This document shows positions 1 through 5,330 of a DNA stretch of 7,288 bases, piece by piece. The stretch spans positions 1 to 7,288 of the forward strand of contig JAQVBP010000106.1 in NCBI GenBank assembly GCA_028690255.1, written 5' to 3'. Below the pieces are notes generated by a model. That model had not been told where the DNA came from, made no database searches, and was given only the letters and a program-made list of their open reading frames with translations. The translations under genes were made by a program, and so were the position numbers. Origin of the DNA: Methanosarcinaceae archaeon. GTDB lineage: Archaea > Halobacteriota > Methanosarcinia > Methanosarcinales > Methanosarcinaceae. Numbering within the stretch: the stretch's first letter is position 1; every line of letters starts with the position of its first letter.

Positions 1-121
1 TATGGAGTGATGGATATTTTGCTTCTACTATCGGAAATGTTAGTAAAGAAGCTGTCGAATATTACATACGGAATCAGGGTTGAAGTTGACGCTTATATCC
101 CCTGAGCTAAAGACTCAGGGG
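1..121 (+). mobile_element. Right end of an IS200/IS605 element with subterminal hairpin
   Basis: The stem arms are CCCCTGAG (99-106) and CTCAGGGG (114-121), perfectly complementary over 8 bp with a 7-nt loop (107-113). The hairpin is followed by TTTTACAC. A hairpin just after tnpA, without terminal inverted repeats, is the hallmark of IS200/IS605 right ends, where TnpA binds the folded strand. The true right boundary lies some bases beyond the hairpin and cannot be fixed without an empty-site comparison. The left end and any tnpB lie outside the window. Confidence 0.75.
3..83 (+). CDS. tnpA: IS200/IS605-family transposase TnpA, C-terminal end (cut by window start)
   Basis: This frame is open from the window edge to a TGA at 81-83 and encodes the last 26 residues of a Y1 (HUH) transposase. 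It starts WSDGYFASTIGNVS and ends EYYIRNQG, the typical IS200-type C-terminus. In this family the tyrosine of the YxxxQ motif is the nucleophile that cuts single-stranded DNA, and the glutamine four residues later completes the metal site. Here these would be Tyr at 63-65 and Gln at 75-77. The HUH motif must lie upstream, outside the window, so I cannot say whether the gene is intact. The enzyme normally moves the element as single-stranded DNA by recognising subterminal hairpins, and such a hairpin follows 15 nt after the stop. I am confident of the family; activity is unknown. Confidence 0.85.
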   Translation, partial: WSDGYFASTIGNVSKEAVEYYIRNQG

Positions 122-391
122 TTTTACACTTCTTCATATAAAGTATATACCCTGAACAACGGTGGTACTCCATTTACGGTTTATCTGGCGCTTTTTAGCC
201 CTCTTTCAGGTTTTTAGTTTGAGTGAGCACAGCAAAAGAAAGAGAACTCAAATAATAAATAAAACAAGCGAGCGAAACGGACACCGTGCTCCCGAAGCGG
301 AACTCGGGAAGTGCAAATCGGGAAGTAGAACACTCCGATGAAGCAACGCGGGAGCGAGAGTTTAAAATACGGGGAGAACAAGGTTTTTTGC
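122..391. other. Gene-free spacer between the IS end and the DUF34 gene
   Basis: About 270 nt hold no convincing gene. The left part is AT-rich, with TATA-like stretches at about 132-148 and 250-264. The right part (about 265-360) is richer in G+C and carries short repeats: direct copies of TCGGGAAGT at 304-312 and 318-326, and an inverted pair TCCCGA (290-295) / TCGGGA (304-309). A second AT-rich stretch, TTTAAAATAC at 361-370, lies about 25 nt before the DUF34 start and could be a TATA element giving a very short leader. An open minus-strand frame through this spacer runs into the DUF34 gene and is treated as spurious. Confidence 0.5.
304..326 (+). repeat. Two direct copies of TCGGGAAGT, 14-nt period
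   Basis: TCGGGAAGT occurs at 304-312 and again at 318-326. The first copy's TCGGGA also pairs with TCCCGA at 290-295, giving a possible 6-bp stem with an 8-nt loop. The stretch lies upstream of the DUF34 gene. Function unknown. Confidence 0.5.
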
Positions 392-1144
392 ATGGAACTT
401 ACGGAAGTAGTAAAAACTCTGGAAGAAATTGCACCACCGGAACTTGCGGAGGACTTTGACGAAGGCCGGATAGGGCTTATCCTCGGCTTTGAAAAAAATG
501 TTAAAAAAATAGCAGTAGCCCTGGACGCAAATGCCTTCACTCTTAAAAAGGCGGCTGAAAACGGAGCTGACCTTCTTATCACCCACCATACCCTGATCTT
601 CCACCCCGTAAACAAAATTTCAAAAGCTCTTGCTGAGGCCCTCCAGATAGCTCTTGAAAACCGGATTTCACTTTACAGCATGCACACGAATTACGATCGG
701 GCAAAGGGAGGCATCAACGACGTGCTTGCGGAAAGGCTGGAACTCCGGAAAATTGAGGTGCTTGACATGGGAAGGATCGGGGAAATAGAACCCTGTTCCG
801 CAGCCGAACTGGCGGCCCATGTGTCCCGCTGCCTTAAAACCCCGGTGACCTATGCCGGCGAAAAGGAAGAAATCAAACGCGTCATGGTCTTTGGGGGCAG
901 CGGTTTTCGAAACGAGTACCTGGCCCTTGCTCGAGAAAAAGGAGCGGAAGCCTATATCTCAGCCGAGCTGAAGCACGACGTGCTGCGTTCCGGAGAAGGG
1001 CTCTGCCTGATCGACGCTACCCATTACGCCACGGAAAACCCTGGAATGGAGGCCCTTTGCCCGAGGCTCCGAAACCTGTTCGGGATCGAGGTGGAGTTTA
1101 TTGACCAGCTCTCCGGGCTTAAAACGGTTCAGACAGAACTTTGA
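392..1144 (+). CDS. DUF34/NIF3 family dinuclear-metal protein (often labelled 'GTP cyclohydrolase 1 type 2')
   Basis: The 250-residue protein matches the archaeal single-domain form of the DUF34/NIF3 (YbgI-like) family, which forms toroidal hexamers with two metal ions per subunit. The metal-binding pattern is complete: His65-His66 in LITHHTLIFHP, His98 and Asp102 in MHTNYDRAKGGIND, and His211 and Glu215 in ATHYATENPG. ELKHDV (192-197) is another family signature. The N-terminal IAPPELAEDFDEGRIGLILG replaces the usual W-D-N-x-G-L form. Function is unsettled: the cyclohydrolase label is doubtful, and roles in metal delivery or damage repair have been proposed. I chose ATG 392 because family homology begins there and AAGGT (380-384) sits 7 nt upstream. 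An in-frame ATG at 338 would add 18 unrelated residues and has no ribosome binding site. It stands alone, downstream of an IS end. Confidence 0.92.
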   Translation: MELTEVVKTLEEIAPPELAEDFDEGRIGLILGFEKNVKKIAVALDANAFTLKKAAENGADLLITHHTLIFHPVNKISKALAEALQIALENRISLYSMHTNYDRAKGGINDVLAERLELRKIEVLDMGRIGEIEPCSAAELAAHVSRCLKTPVTYAGEKEEIKRVMVFGGSGFRNEYLALAREKGAEAYISAELKHDVLRSGEGLCLIDATHYATENPGMEALCPRLRNLFGIEVEFIDQLSGLKTVQTEL

Positions 1145-1181
1145 AAAAAGCACATGACATTCTTCGAATTACAGGTACAAA

Positions 1182-1252
1182 AAATGAAAGTACACGGTAC
1201 TTTCATACCAATGAACAAATGAAAGTACACGGTACTTTCATACCAATGAACA
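1182..1252. repeat. Tandem 35-nt repeat, each unit with a perfect 9-bp inverted repeat
   Basis: Bases 1182-1217 are repeated exactly at 1217-1252, so two 35-nt units lie end to end. Each contains arms TGAAAGTAC and GTACTTTCA separated by ACG (1185-1205 and 1220-1240). The spacing is about 3.3 turns of B-DNA. The pair sits between the DUF34 stop and the ribosome binding site of the next gene. It could be a double operator for that gene, two RNA hairpins acting as leader or terminator, or a short mobile repeat that duplicated. There are no intervening spacers, so this is not a CRISPR. Confidence 0.9.
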
Positions 1253-1262
1253 GGGAAAACTC

Positions 1263-1271
1263 AGGAAGGAG
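1263..1271 (+). promoter_or_regulatory. Strong ribosome binding site of the small charged protein gene
   Basis: AGGAAGGAG ends 8 nt before ATG 1280 and is a good match to the archaeal anti-Shine-Dalgarno sequence. It is the main reason to accept this short reading frame as a gene. Confidence 0.75.
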
Positions 1272-1279
1272 CCGCGAAA

Positions 1280-1492
1280 ATGGAGGATAAAAAAAGCTAT
1301 GAAAAGAGAACCAACGGCAGAGAAGAAAACGATAAAGAAATAAAAAAGGAAAAAAGCTCCGGAACCAAAAAAACCGAATCAATAGATGACGAAACCCTGG
1401 AAAACCTGCTCAAGGAACAGATGCAAAACCAGATCCGTTCCGATTACAGGCGCAGCCTTGGAAAAGAACACCAGAGACGGCATATTGAATAA
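1280..1492 (+). CDS. Small highly charged hypothetical protein
   Basis: I do not recognise a named family. The 70-residue product has no cysteine, no hydrophobic segment and no signal peptide. Residues 1-35 are lysine/glutamate-rich and probably disordered. Residues 36-64 (DDETLENLLKEQMQNQIRSD and onward) have the spacing of an amphipathic helix. The C-terminus is basic (YRRSLGKEHQRRHIE). The ribosome binding site is strong, with an 8-nt spacer. Just upstream are two tandem palindromic repeats that could control it. It is transcribed away from DUF34 and towards the minus-strand membrane protein gene. A soluble cytoplasmic protein that binds nucleic acid or a protein partner would fit the charge pattern, but that is only inference. 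The gene call is fairly sure, the function unknown. Confidence 0.72.
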   Translation: MEDKKSYEKRTNGREENDKEIKKEKSSGTKKTESIDDETLENLLKEQMQNQIRSDYRRSLGKEHQRRHIE

Positions 1493-1494
1493 TG

Positions 1495-1515
1495 CAATGG
1501 AAAATACAATGGAAA
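1495..1515 (+). repeat. Short direct repeat CAATGGAAA, 12-nt period
   Basis: CAATGGAAA occurs at 1495-1503 and 1507-1515, just after the stop of the small charged protein gene. Probably a slippage product in AT-rich DNA; no function is suggested. Confidence 0.4.
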
Positions 1516-1551
1516 TTCGGGCCTATTACCTTGCATAATTATTTATCCGAT

Positions 1552-1600
1552 TTTTAAGTTGTTAATTCAGCCCAATTTATTAAATTTACTTTTTTTGTTT
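1552..1600 (+). terminator. Possible T-run terminator for the small charged protein gene
   Basis: Plus-strand T-runs (GATTTTTAAG near 1552, then a longer T-rich run at 1590-1600) follow the gene by 60-110 nt, as expected for intrinsic archaeal termination. No stem is needed. The later run overlaps the 3' end of the convergent minus-strand gene, where it encodes lysines, so it may simply be coding sequence. Confidence 0.35.
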
Positions 1601-1780
1601 ATCCCGGGCTTTTACAGATGGAACGCTACTTCCCAGGACCTTTCTTACCACTTCGGGCCGCATCATAGCGCCCCCCAGCAGGATAACCCATCCAATCGGA
1701 AAGAGAAACAGTAAAAAGCAGTATACAGTAAGGATGGCAAAGATAGATTTCCCTGCAGTATCTATTATTTTATTGTCCAT
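1586..1780 (-). CDS. Small predicted membrane protein, hypothetical
   Basis: The 64-residue product starts MDNKIIDTAGKSIFAILTV and has one long hydrophobic stretch at about residues 13-40 (FAILTVYCFLLFLFPIGWVI and onward). This is enough for one transmembrane helix, or a tight pair broken at Pro28. The C-terminal tail (RPEVVRKVLG to KARDKQKK) is strongly basic and so probably cytoplasmic. A G-run, GGGGGG (complement of 1789-1794), lies 8 nt before the ATG and could be a weak ribosome binding site. It runs convergently with the small charged protein gene. No family is recognised. A hydrophobic core with a basic tail is unlikely by chance in such a short frame, but a spurious call remains possible. 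Confidence 0.55.
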   Translation of the reverse strand: MDNKIIDTAGKSIFAILTVYCFLLFLFPIGWVILLGGAMMRPEVVRKVLGSSVPSVKARDKQKK

Positions 1781-1882
1781 TCTCGCATCCCCCCATTAAG
1801 AGATGAAAAGATAGGCAAACGGTGTATTCTGGCGGTTGTGTGCTGTTGCCCTGAAGGCTTCTTAACTGAACTGTATGAGGCA

Positions 1883-1902
1883 GTTGTATAGTTGTATAAT
1901 AG
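1883..1902 (-). promoter_or_regulatory. Possible TATA region for the small membrane protein gene; 8-nt tandem repeat
   Basis: On the plus strand GTTGTATA is repeated at 1883-1890 and 1891-1898. On the minus strand this reads CTATTATACAACTATACAAC, two TATA-like elements about 100-120 nt before ATG 1780. Transcription from here would give a leader of roughly 80 nt. Weak, positional evidence only. Confidence 0.3.
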
Positions 1903-1954
1903 TAGGATACGATGATATATCAAAGTTCTTCAAGATATTTTTTCATTTTAGAAG

Positions 1955-2050
1955 GTTGGAAAAAAGGAGAAGAAAAAAGGGACAAAAGGGATAAAAGAAA
2001 AAATAATAAGAAAAAAGAAAGGGGAAATATCCCCGATAAAAAAATATTCC
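1955..2050 (-). terminator. T-rich terminator tract of the M42 peptidase gene
   Basis: Directly after the peptidase stop the minus strand is almost pure pyrimidine/AT, with repeated T5-T6 runs (complements of the A-runs between 1958 and 2045). Several T-runs after a stop codon are the usual archaeal intrinsic terminator. The repeated CTTCAGAAG at 2053-2061 and 2062-2070, just upstream and spanning the stop, can form a short stem and may contribute. Confidence 0.55.
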
Positions 2051-2063
2051 TGCTTCAGAAGCT

Positions 2064-3137
2064 TCAGAAGTACCTGTCCGCGTTTTCAACAGCTTTTACA
2101 AGCAGATCAACACAGGCCCTGATATCGGCCAGGTCCAGCACTTCCACGGGAGAGTGTATATAACGGGTGGGCACGCTCACTGTGCCGGTAGGGATTCCTT
2201 CCCGGGTAAGATGGATTGCCGTAGCATCGGTGGTCCCTCCGGACCCCACTCCGAGCTGGTAGGGGATCTCGGCGTCCCTGGCGGTTTCTTTGAGCCACCT
2301 CAGGACCTGCGGATGGGCAATTAAGCCCCTTCCGGAAGCATCCGCAACCGTTATTACAGGGCCTTTTCCGACTTCGAGGGGAGAATCGAGCTTCGTGATT
2401 CCGGGGTGATCTCCGGGGATGGTGGTATCGACCGCAAGGGCAATGTCAGGGATCAAACCGAAAGCCGAGGTTCTGGCTCCCTTTAGACCCACCTCTTCCT
2501 GCACGGTGCCCACGGCGTAGACATTTGCCTCAATTTTGAGTTCCGAAAGCCTTTTCATGACCTCGATAAGGATTACGACCCCTGCCCTGTTGTCAAAGGC
2601 TTTTGAGGTCACCTTTCCGTTAGCAAGGGGTACGAATTCCCGATCCACAGATATGGATGTACCGGTTTCAACTCCCAGCTTTTCGGCATCTTCCCGGTCC
2701 TTTGCCCCTATGTCAATAAACATGTCCTCATACTTGACCGGTTTTTTCCGGTCTTCGTCCTTCATTACATGAGGGGGCTTGGAGCCGATTACCCCTACAA
2801 CGGAGCCGTGGGAGCCATGGACTATCACGCGCTGGTTCAAAAGAGTCTGGTCAAACCAGCCCCCGATCTTGACAAAGCGGAGGAAGCCGTTCTCATCAAT
2901 GTACTTGACCATAAGCCCTATCTCGTCCATGTGAGCGGCCAGCATGACCGAAGGCCCCTTACCTTTCCGGGTCGCTATCAGGTTCCCCATCGTATCGGTC
3001 CGGACCTGATCGACGTAAGGTTCGAGTTCTTTTTCAAGGAGTTTCCGTATCTCGGATTCCGAGCCCGAAATCCCGTGGGCATTGGTAAACTTTTCAAGAG
3101 ATTTCTGAATTACTTCCAATTCCTTAATATTTTCCAT
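2064..3137 (-). CDS. M42 family metallo-aminopeptidase (glutamyl aminopeptidase/tetrahedral TET type)
   Basis: This 357-residue enzyme is a full-length M42 peptidase. These cobalt- or zinc-dependent aminopeptidases usually assemble as dodecameric tetrahedra and trim cytosolic peptides released by the proteasome. All metal and catalytic positions are visible: His69 in AAHMDEIG with Asp71, Asp182 in FDNRAG, Glu214-Glu215 in VQEEVG, Asp237 in AVDTT and His328 in RYIHSP. The stretch at about residues 71-170 is the PDZ-like dimerisation domain inserted in the catalytic domain. GVGSGGTTDATAIH (296-309) is the family's C-terminal signature. Substrate preference (Glu/Asp, Leu or Lys) cannot be read from motifs alone. 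Start 3137 is preferred because AGGAGAG lies about 10 nt upstream. An ATG at 3173 would add 12 residues without a ribosome binding site. The gene is divergent from prefoldin beta. Confidence 0.95.
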   Translation of the reverse strand: MENIKELEVIQKSLEKFTNAHGISGSESEIRKLLEKELEPYVDQVRTDTMGNLIATRKGKGPSVMLAAHMDEIGLMVKYIDENGFLRFVKIGGWFDQTLLNQRVIVHGSHGSVVGVIGSKPPHVMKDEDRKKPVKYEDMFIDIGAKDREDAEKLGVETGTSISVDREFVPLANGKVTSKAFDNRAGVVILIEVMKRLSELKIEANVYAVGTVQEEVGLKGARTSAFGLIPDIALAVDTTIPGDHPGITKLDSPLEVGKGPVITVADASGRGLIAHPQVLRWLKETARDAEIPYQLGVGSGGTTDATAIHLTREGIPTGTVSVPTRYIHSPVEVLDLADIRACVDLLVKAVENADRYF

Positions 3138-3145
3138 CTTTGCTT

Positions 3146-3152
3146 CTCTCCT
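3146..3152 (-). promoter_or_regulatory. Ribosome binding site that fixes the M42 peptidase start
   Basis: On the minus strand AGGAGAG precedes ATG 3137, leaving about 10 nt after its GGAG core. It lies inside the longer reading frame that begins at 3173, which argues against that upstream start. Confidence 0.7.
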
Positions 3153-3177
3153 GATGAGATTTTCTGGATGCATTTTC

Positions 3178-3212
3178 TGAATATTATATTGATCTCAATT
3201 ATTATATGAATT
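3178..3212 (-). promoter_or_regulatory. Possible promoter of the M42 peptidase gene in the divergent spacer
   Basis: The minus strand contains CATATAATAATTG (around 3200-3211) and CAATATAATATTC (around 3179-3191), both TATA-like. The first would place transcription start near 3175, giving a leader of about 38 nt that includes the ribosome binding site. The rest of the 270-nt spacer up to 3407 is AT-rich. It holds the palindrome GTTTAAAC (3241-3248) and, for the prefoldin gene, ATTAAAAT (3364-3371), about 25 nt before a plausible start site near 3393. Confidence 0.35.
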
Positions 3213-3393
3213 AAACATCCCTCATTAAGTTCCGATTATTGTTTAAACTTTTGTGTGGGGTAATTGAGGGAAAAAATTTGGGAAAATCTGGACAAATTAA
3301 GAGCTAATTCAGGGAAAATTGATTGAGAGAGAACCTCCTGCAGAGGCTCAGAAAGACAGAAACATTAAAATCCCTTCAGGTAAATTAGAAGAC

Positions 3394-3399
3394 AGGTGA
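3394..3399 (+). promoter_or_regulatory. Ribosome binding site of prefoldin beta (contains a decoy GTG)
   Basis: AGGTGA is a perfect anti-Shine-Dalgarno match, 8 nt before ATG 3408. An in-frame GTG at 3396 lies inside this motif and could be taken as the start, but it is better explained as part of the binding site. Confidence 0.8.
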
Positions 3400-3407
3400 A
3401 ATATCAA

Positions 3408-3767
3408 ATGTCAGCAGAATTACCCCCACAAATACAGAATCAGATAGCTCAGTTACAGCAGGTGCAGCAGCAGATTCAGGCACTTGCCATGCAGAAATCT
3501 CAGCTTGAAGTTATGCATAAAGAGTCAGGTATGGCTCTCGAAGAGCTTGAAAAGCTGGCAGAGGATGCGGTTGTATACCGCAACGTCGGGGAACTGGTAA
3601 TAAAAACAGATAAAGATGAATCCATTGTCAAACTTAAGGACAGGCAAGAAACCGTCTCCCTCAGGCTTCAGTCAATCACAAGACAGGAAGAAAGGCTCAC
3701 AAATCGTTTCAAACAACTACAGGAACAGATCAAGCATGCGATGGGGGGAACCCCGCAGGCGGAATAA
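3408..3767 (+). CDS. pfdB: Prefoldin subunit beta (GimC beta)
   Basis: This is the beta subunit of archaeal prefoldin, a hexamer of two alpha and four beta subunits that captures unfolded proteins in the cytoplasm and hands them to the thermosome. At 119 residues it has the usual family length. It shows the expected layout: an N-terminal coiled coil (about 8-50, rich in Gln, e.g. QIQNQIAQLQQVQQQIQAL), a central beta-hairpin segment with VYRNVGELVIKTDKDE (56-71), and a C-terminal coiled coil (about 76-110). The variable tail is short (GGTPQAE). The alpha subunit is not in the window, which is normal for archaea. The start is fixed by AGGTGA at 3394-3399. A T7 run follows the stop directly, so it is probably transcribed alone. 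Confidence 0.96.
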   Translation: MSAELPPQIQNQIAQLQQVQQQIQALAMQKSQLEVMHKESGMALEELEKLAEDAVVYRNVGELVIKTDKDESIVKLKDRQETVSLRLQSITRQEERLTNRFKQLQEQIKHAMGGTPQAE

Positions 3768-3780
3768 TTTTTTTATTTAT
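3768..3780 (+). terminator. T-run terminator of the prefoldin beta gene
   Basis: Seven T residues (3768-3774) directly abut the TAA stop, followed by ATTTAT. A short GGGG-GAA-CCCC foldback lies about 12-25 nt upstream, within the coding end. This is a typical archaeal U-run terminator. Confidence 0.6.
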
Positions 3781-3862
3781 ACTCAACTTAGATCTGTATA
3801 ACCAGATTTCGACCCCCCTAACAATATGGGAAACAAATTCTGTGTATTGGCCATTTAACTAA

Positions 3863-3872
3863 TAGTATATCG
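3863..3872 (+). promoter_or_regulatory. Possible TATA element of the DHH phosphoesterase gene
   Basis: TAGTATATCG lies in the AT-rich spacer after prefoldin beta. Transcription would begin near 3893-3897. The leader would be about 135 nt if translation starts at 4030, or about 80 nt from ATG 3976. Confidence 0.4.
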
Positions 3873-4029
3873 AAAAAATGGCATATTTGCACCATGAATT
3901 TGTACAGGATGCAAAAAGAATGCTGGAAAGTTGACAGCATTCCCCACACACCTAAAGTCACGAGCATCCTGCCTGATGGATCGTGAACGTATCGAACGCA
4001 TCGAACGAACGTGCTGGCCAGAGTGGACA

Positions 4030-5019
4030 ATGGAAGTTGACGAAGTAGAGTTTTTTAACCGGCTCCTTGACTATCAAAATATATTATATTTGTGCCACAG
4101 GAATGCAGATCCTGACGCAGTTAGCAGTGCCTTTGCCCTTTCCGAAGCCGTCGGAGGCACAGTGGGCCTTGTGGACGGCTGCAACCGGGTAGCATCCATT
4201 CTGATCGAAAAAATCGGAATAGAAGTAATGGATAAGCCTGACCCGGCGGACTACGGCCTTACGGTAGTGGTGGACACCTCCACACAGGCCCAATTAAACG
4301 ATATAGAACTCAGGAACTACGCTGTTATCGACCACCATACGACCACCGCCCTTACCGAAAAAGCCGATTTTTTCCTGCGCAGGAACACGACTTCCACGGT
4401 TGAAATTGTTTACGACATTCTGAAAGCCATAGGAGCTCCCATAACTCGGCGGGTCGGAATTGGGATGCTTACCGGGATTATCACGGACACCGGGCATTTC
4501 AAACACGCAACTGTTGATACATTTCGCACGGTTGCGAATATCATAGAAAACAGCGGAGTTGAGTACGGGGAAGTGCTTGACCTGATGGCTGCCACGCCCC
4601 AGGACATCTCCATGCGCATAGCTATACTGAAAGCTGCAAGTCGAAACCAGATGGAACGGGTAGGGGAGATGCTGATAGCGACTTCCCATGTAAGTTCCTT
4701 CGGAGGTTCGGCATCCTCCATGCTTATCAATATAGGAGCAGACGTCTCTTTTGTAGGGACAACAAAAGACGGCAACGTCCGGGTAAGCGCCCGCGCCAAA
4801 AGAGATGCTGTAAACGCCGGGCTTAACCTCGGCCAGTTAATGGAAGACGTGAGTTCCGAATATAAAGGCACCGGAGGAGGGCATTCAGGAGCTGCCGGAA
4901 TCGAGGTGGTCGGTGACCTGAATGAAGTGCTCCGGAAATGCCGGGAAAAAGCAAAAGAGACCTTAAAAGCTTTAATTCCAGCGAACAGTACTTATAAATA
5001 TATCTCAGAAGATGAATAA
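4030..5019 (+). CDS. DHH/DHHA1 phosphoesterase (NrnA/RecJ-like; possible nanoRNase or pAp phosphatase)
   Basis: The 329-residue protein has an N-terminal DHH domain and a C-terminal DHHA1 domain. Motif I is HRNADPDA (His23, Asp27, Asp29), motif II VVDTS (Asp82), motif III IDHH (Asp101-His102-His103) and motif IV GIITDTGHF (Asp153), together the full two-Mn2+ site. RVSARA (251-256) and GTGGGHSGAAG (280-290) form the substrate-binding part of DHHA1. This size and layout match NrnA-type enzymes that degrade very short RNA and 3'-phosphoadenosine 5'-phosphate. It is shorter than archaeal RecJ/GAN nucleases and lacks CBS domains. The start is uncertain. ATG 4030 gives the normal 22 residues before motif I, while in-frame ATG 3976 and TTG 3931 add 18 or 33 unconserved residues. 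None has a good ribosome binding site. A terminator follows. Confidence 0.92.
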   Translation: MEVDEVEFFNRLLDYQNILYLCHRNADPDAVSSAFALSEAVGGTVGLVDGCNRVASILIEKIGIEVMDKPDPADYGLTVVVDTSTQAQLNDIELRNYAVIDHHTTTALTEKADFFLRRNTTSTVEIVYDILKAIGAPITRRVGIGMLTGIITDTGHFKHATVDTFRTVANIIENSGVEYGEVLDLMAATPQDISMRIAILKAASRNQMERVGEMLIATSHVSSFGGSASSMLINIGADVSFVGTTKDGNVRVSARAKRDAVNAGLNLGQLMEDVSSEYKGTGGGHSGAAGIEVVGDLNEVLRKCREKAKETLKALIPANSTYKYISEDE

Positions 5020-5058
5020 TAATAAGAAGAAGAAAACGGCCGGACAGTATAATAGAAA

Positions 5059-5092
5059 CCCGGGAATCCAAAAAACCTGGGCCTTATTTTTT
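5059..5092 (+). terminator. Hairpin plus T-run terminator of the DHH gene
   Basis: CCCGGG (5059-5064) pairs with CCTGGG (5076-5081), 6 bp including one G-U, with an 11-nt loop. It is followed by CCTTA and six T residues (5087-5092). It lies 40 nt after the DHH stop. Confidence 0.6.
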
Positions 5093-5282
5093 ATGGCAGA
5101 ACTTCATGAAAAAAGACGATAATCTGCCTTTTTCGATATAATAAACAATTCTTTTTTATAGGAGAATCTTGCTTAATTTTCAATGTTATGCCTTTCGGAA
5201 GCGCCGGAAATCTGAAAAGCGAAGTTCTGAATAAAGTTAACTGCCCCTGATTTAAAGGCCTCGTGGGTTTTTCTTCGGCGGA
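5093..5282. other. Gene-free AT-rich spacer before the CoA ligase gene
   Basis: Together with the terminator and the promoter this is a gap of about 310 nt between the DHH stop and the ligase start. It holds TATA-like CGATATAATAAAC (5134-5146), a second T-run TTCTTTTTTATAGG (5150-5163) and a GC-richer patch near 5190-5210. I see no open frame with a ribosome binding site and no convincing RNA gene. Confidence 0.45.
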
Positions 5283-5290
5283 ATTATAAA
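5283..5290 (+). promoter_or_regulatory. TATA box of the PaaK-like ligase gene
   Basis: TTATAAAA is a near-ideal archaeal TATA box. Initiation about 25 nt downstream, near 5312, would leave a leader of about 18 nt before ATG 5331. It would also place the alternative in-frame ATG at 5292 outside the transcript, so it supports the shorter protein. Confidence 0.55.
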
Positions 5291-5330
5291 AATGTTGAAT
5301 CGTAAGCCTGACAAAAAAGAGCGTGAAAAT

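Noticed and set aside
214..615. Minus-strand open frame of 133 codons
   Set aside because: It is antisense to the start of the well-supported DUF34 gene, has no ribosome binding site and resembles no family.
1182..1252. Short CRISPR array
   Set aside because: The two units are contiguous and identical, with no unique spacers between them, and no cas genes are present.
1912..2163. Plus-strand open frame of 83 codons rich in Lys/Glu
   Set aside because: It has no ribosome binding site, is low-complexity purine-rich sequence, and its second half is antisense to the M42 peptidase gene. The A-rich tract is better read as that gene's terminator.
2769..3209. Plus-strand open frame of 146 codons
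   Set aside because: It is entirely opposite the M42 peptidase N-terminal half and the divergent promoter; its composition reflects the antisense of a coding frame.
3396..3407. GTG at 3396 as the prefoldin beta start
   Set aside because: The GTG lies inside AGGTGA, which is ideally placed as the ribosome binding site for ATG 3408, where family homology begins.
4410..4871. Minus-strand open frame of 153 codons within the DHH gene
   Set aside because: It is a Ser/Ile-rich shadow of a gene with complete catalytic motifs on the other strand.
5292..5330. Upstream ATG 5292 extending the ligase by 13 residues
   Set aside because: The extension lies outside family homology, and the TATA box just before it would start transcription downstream of this ATG.
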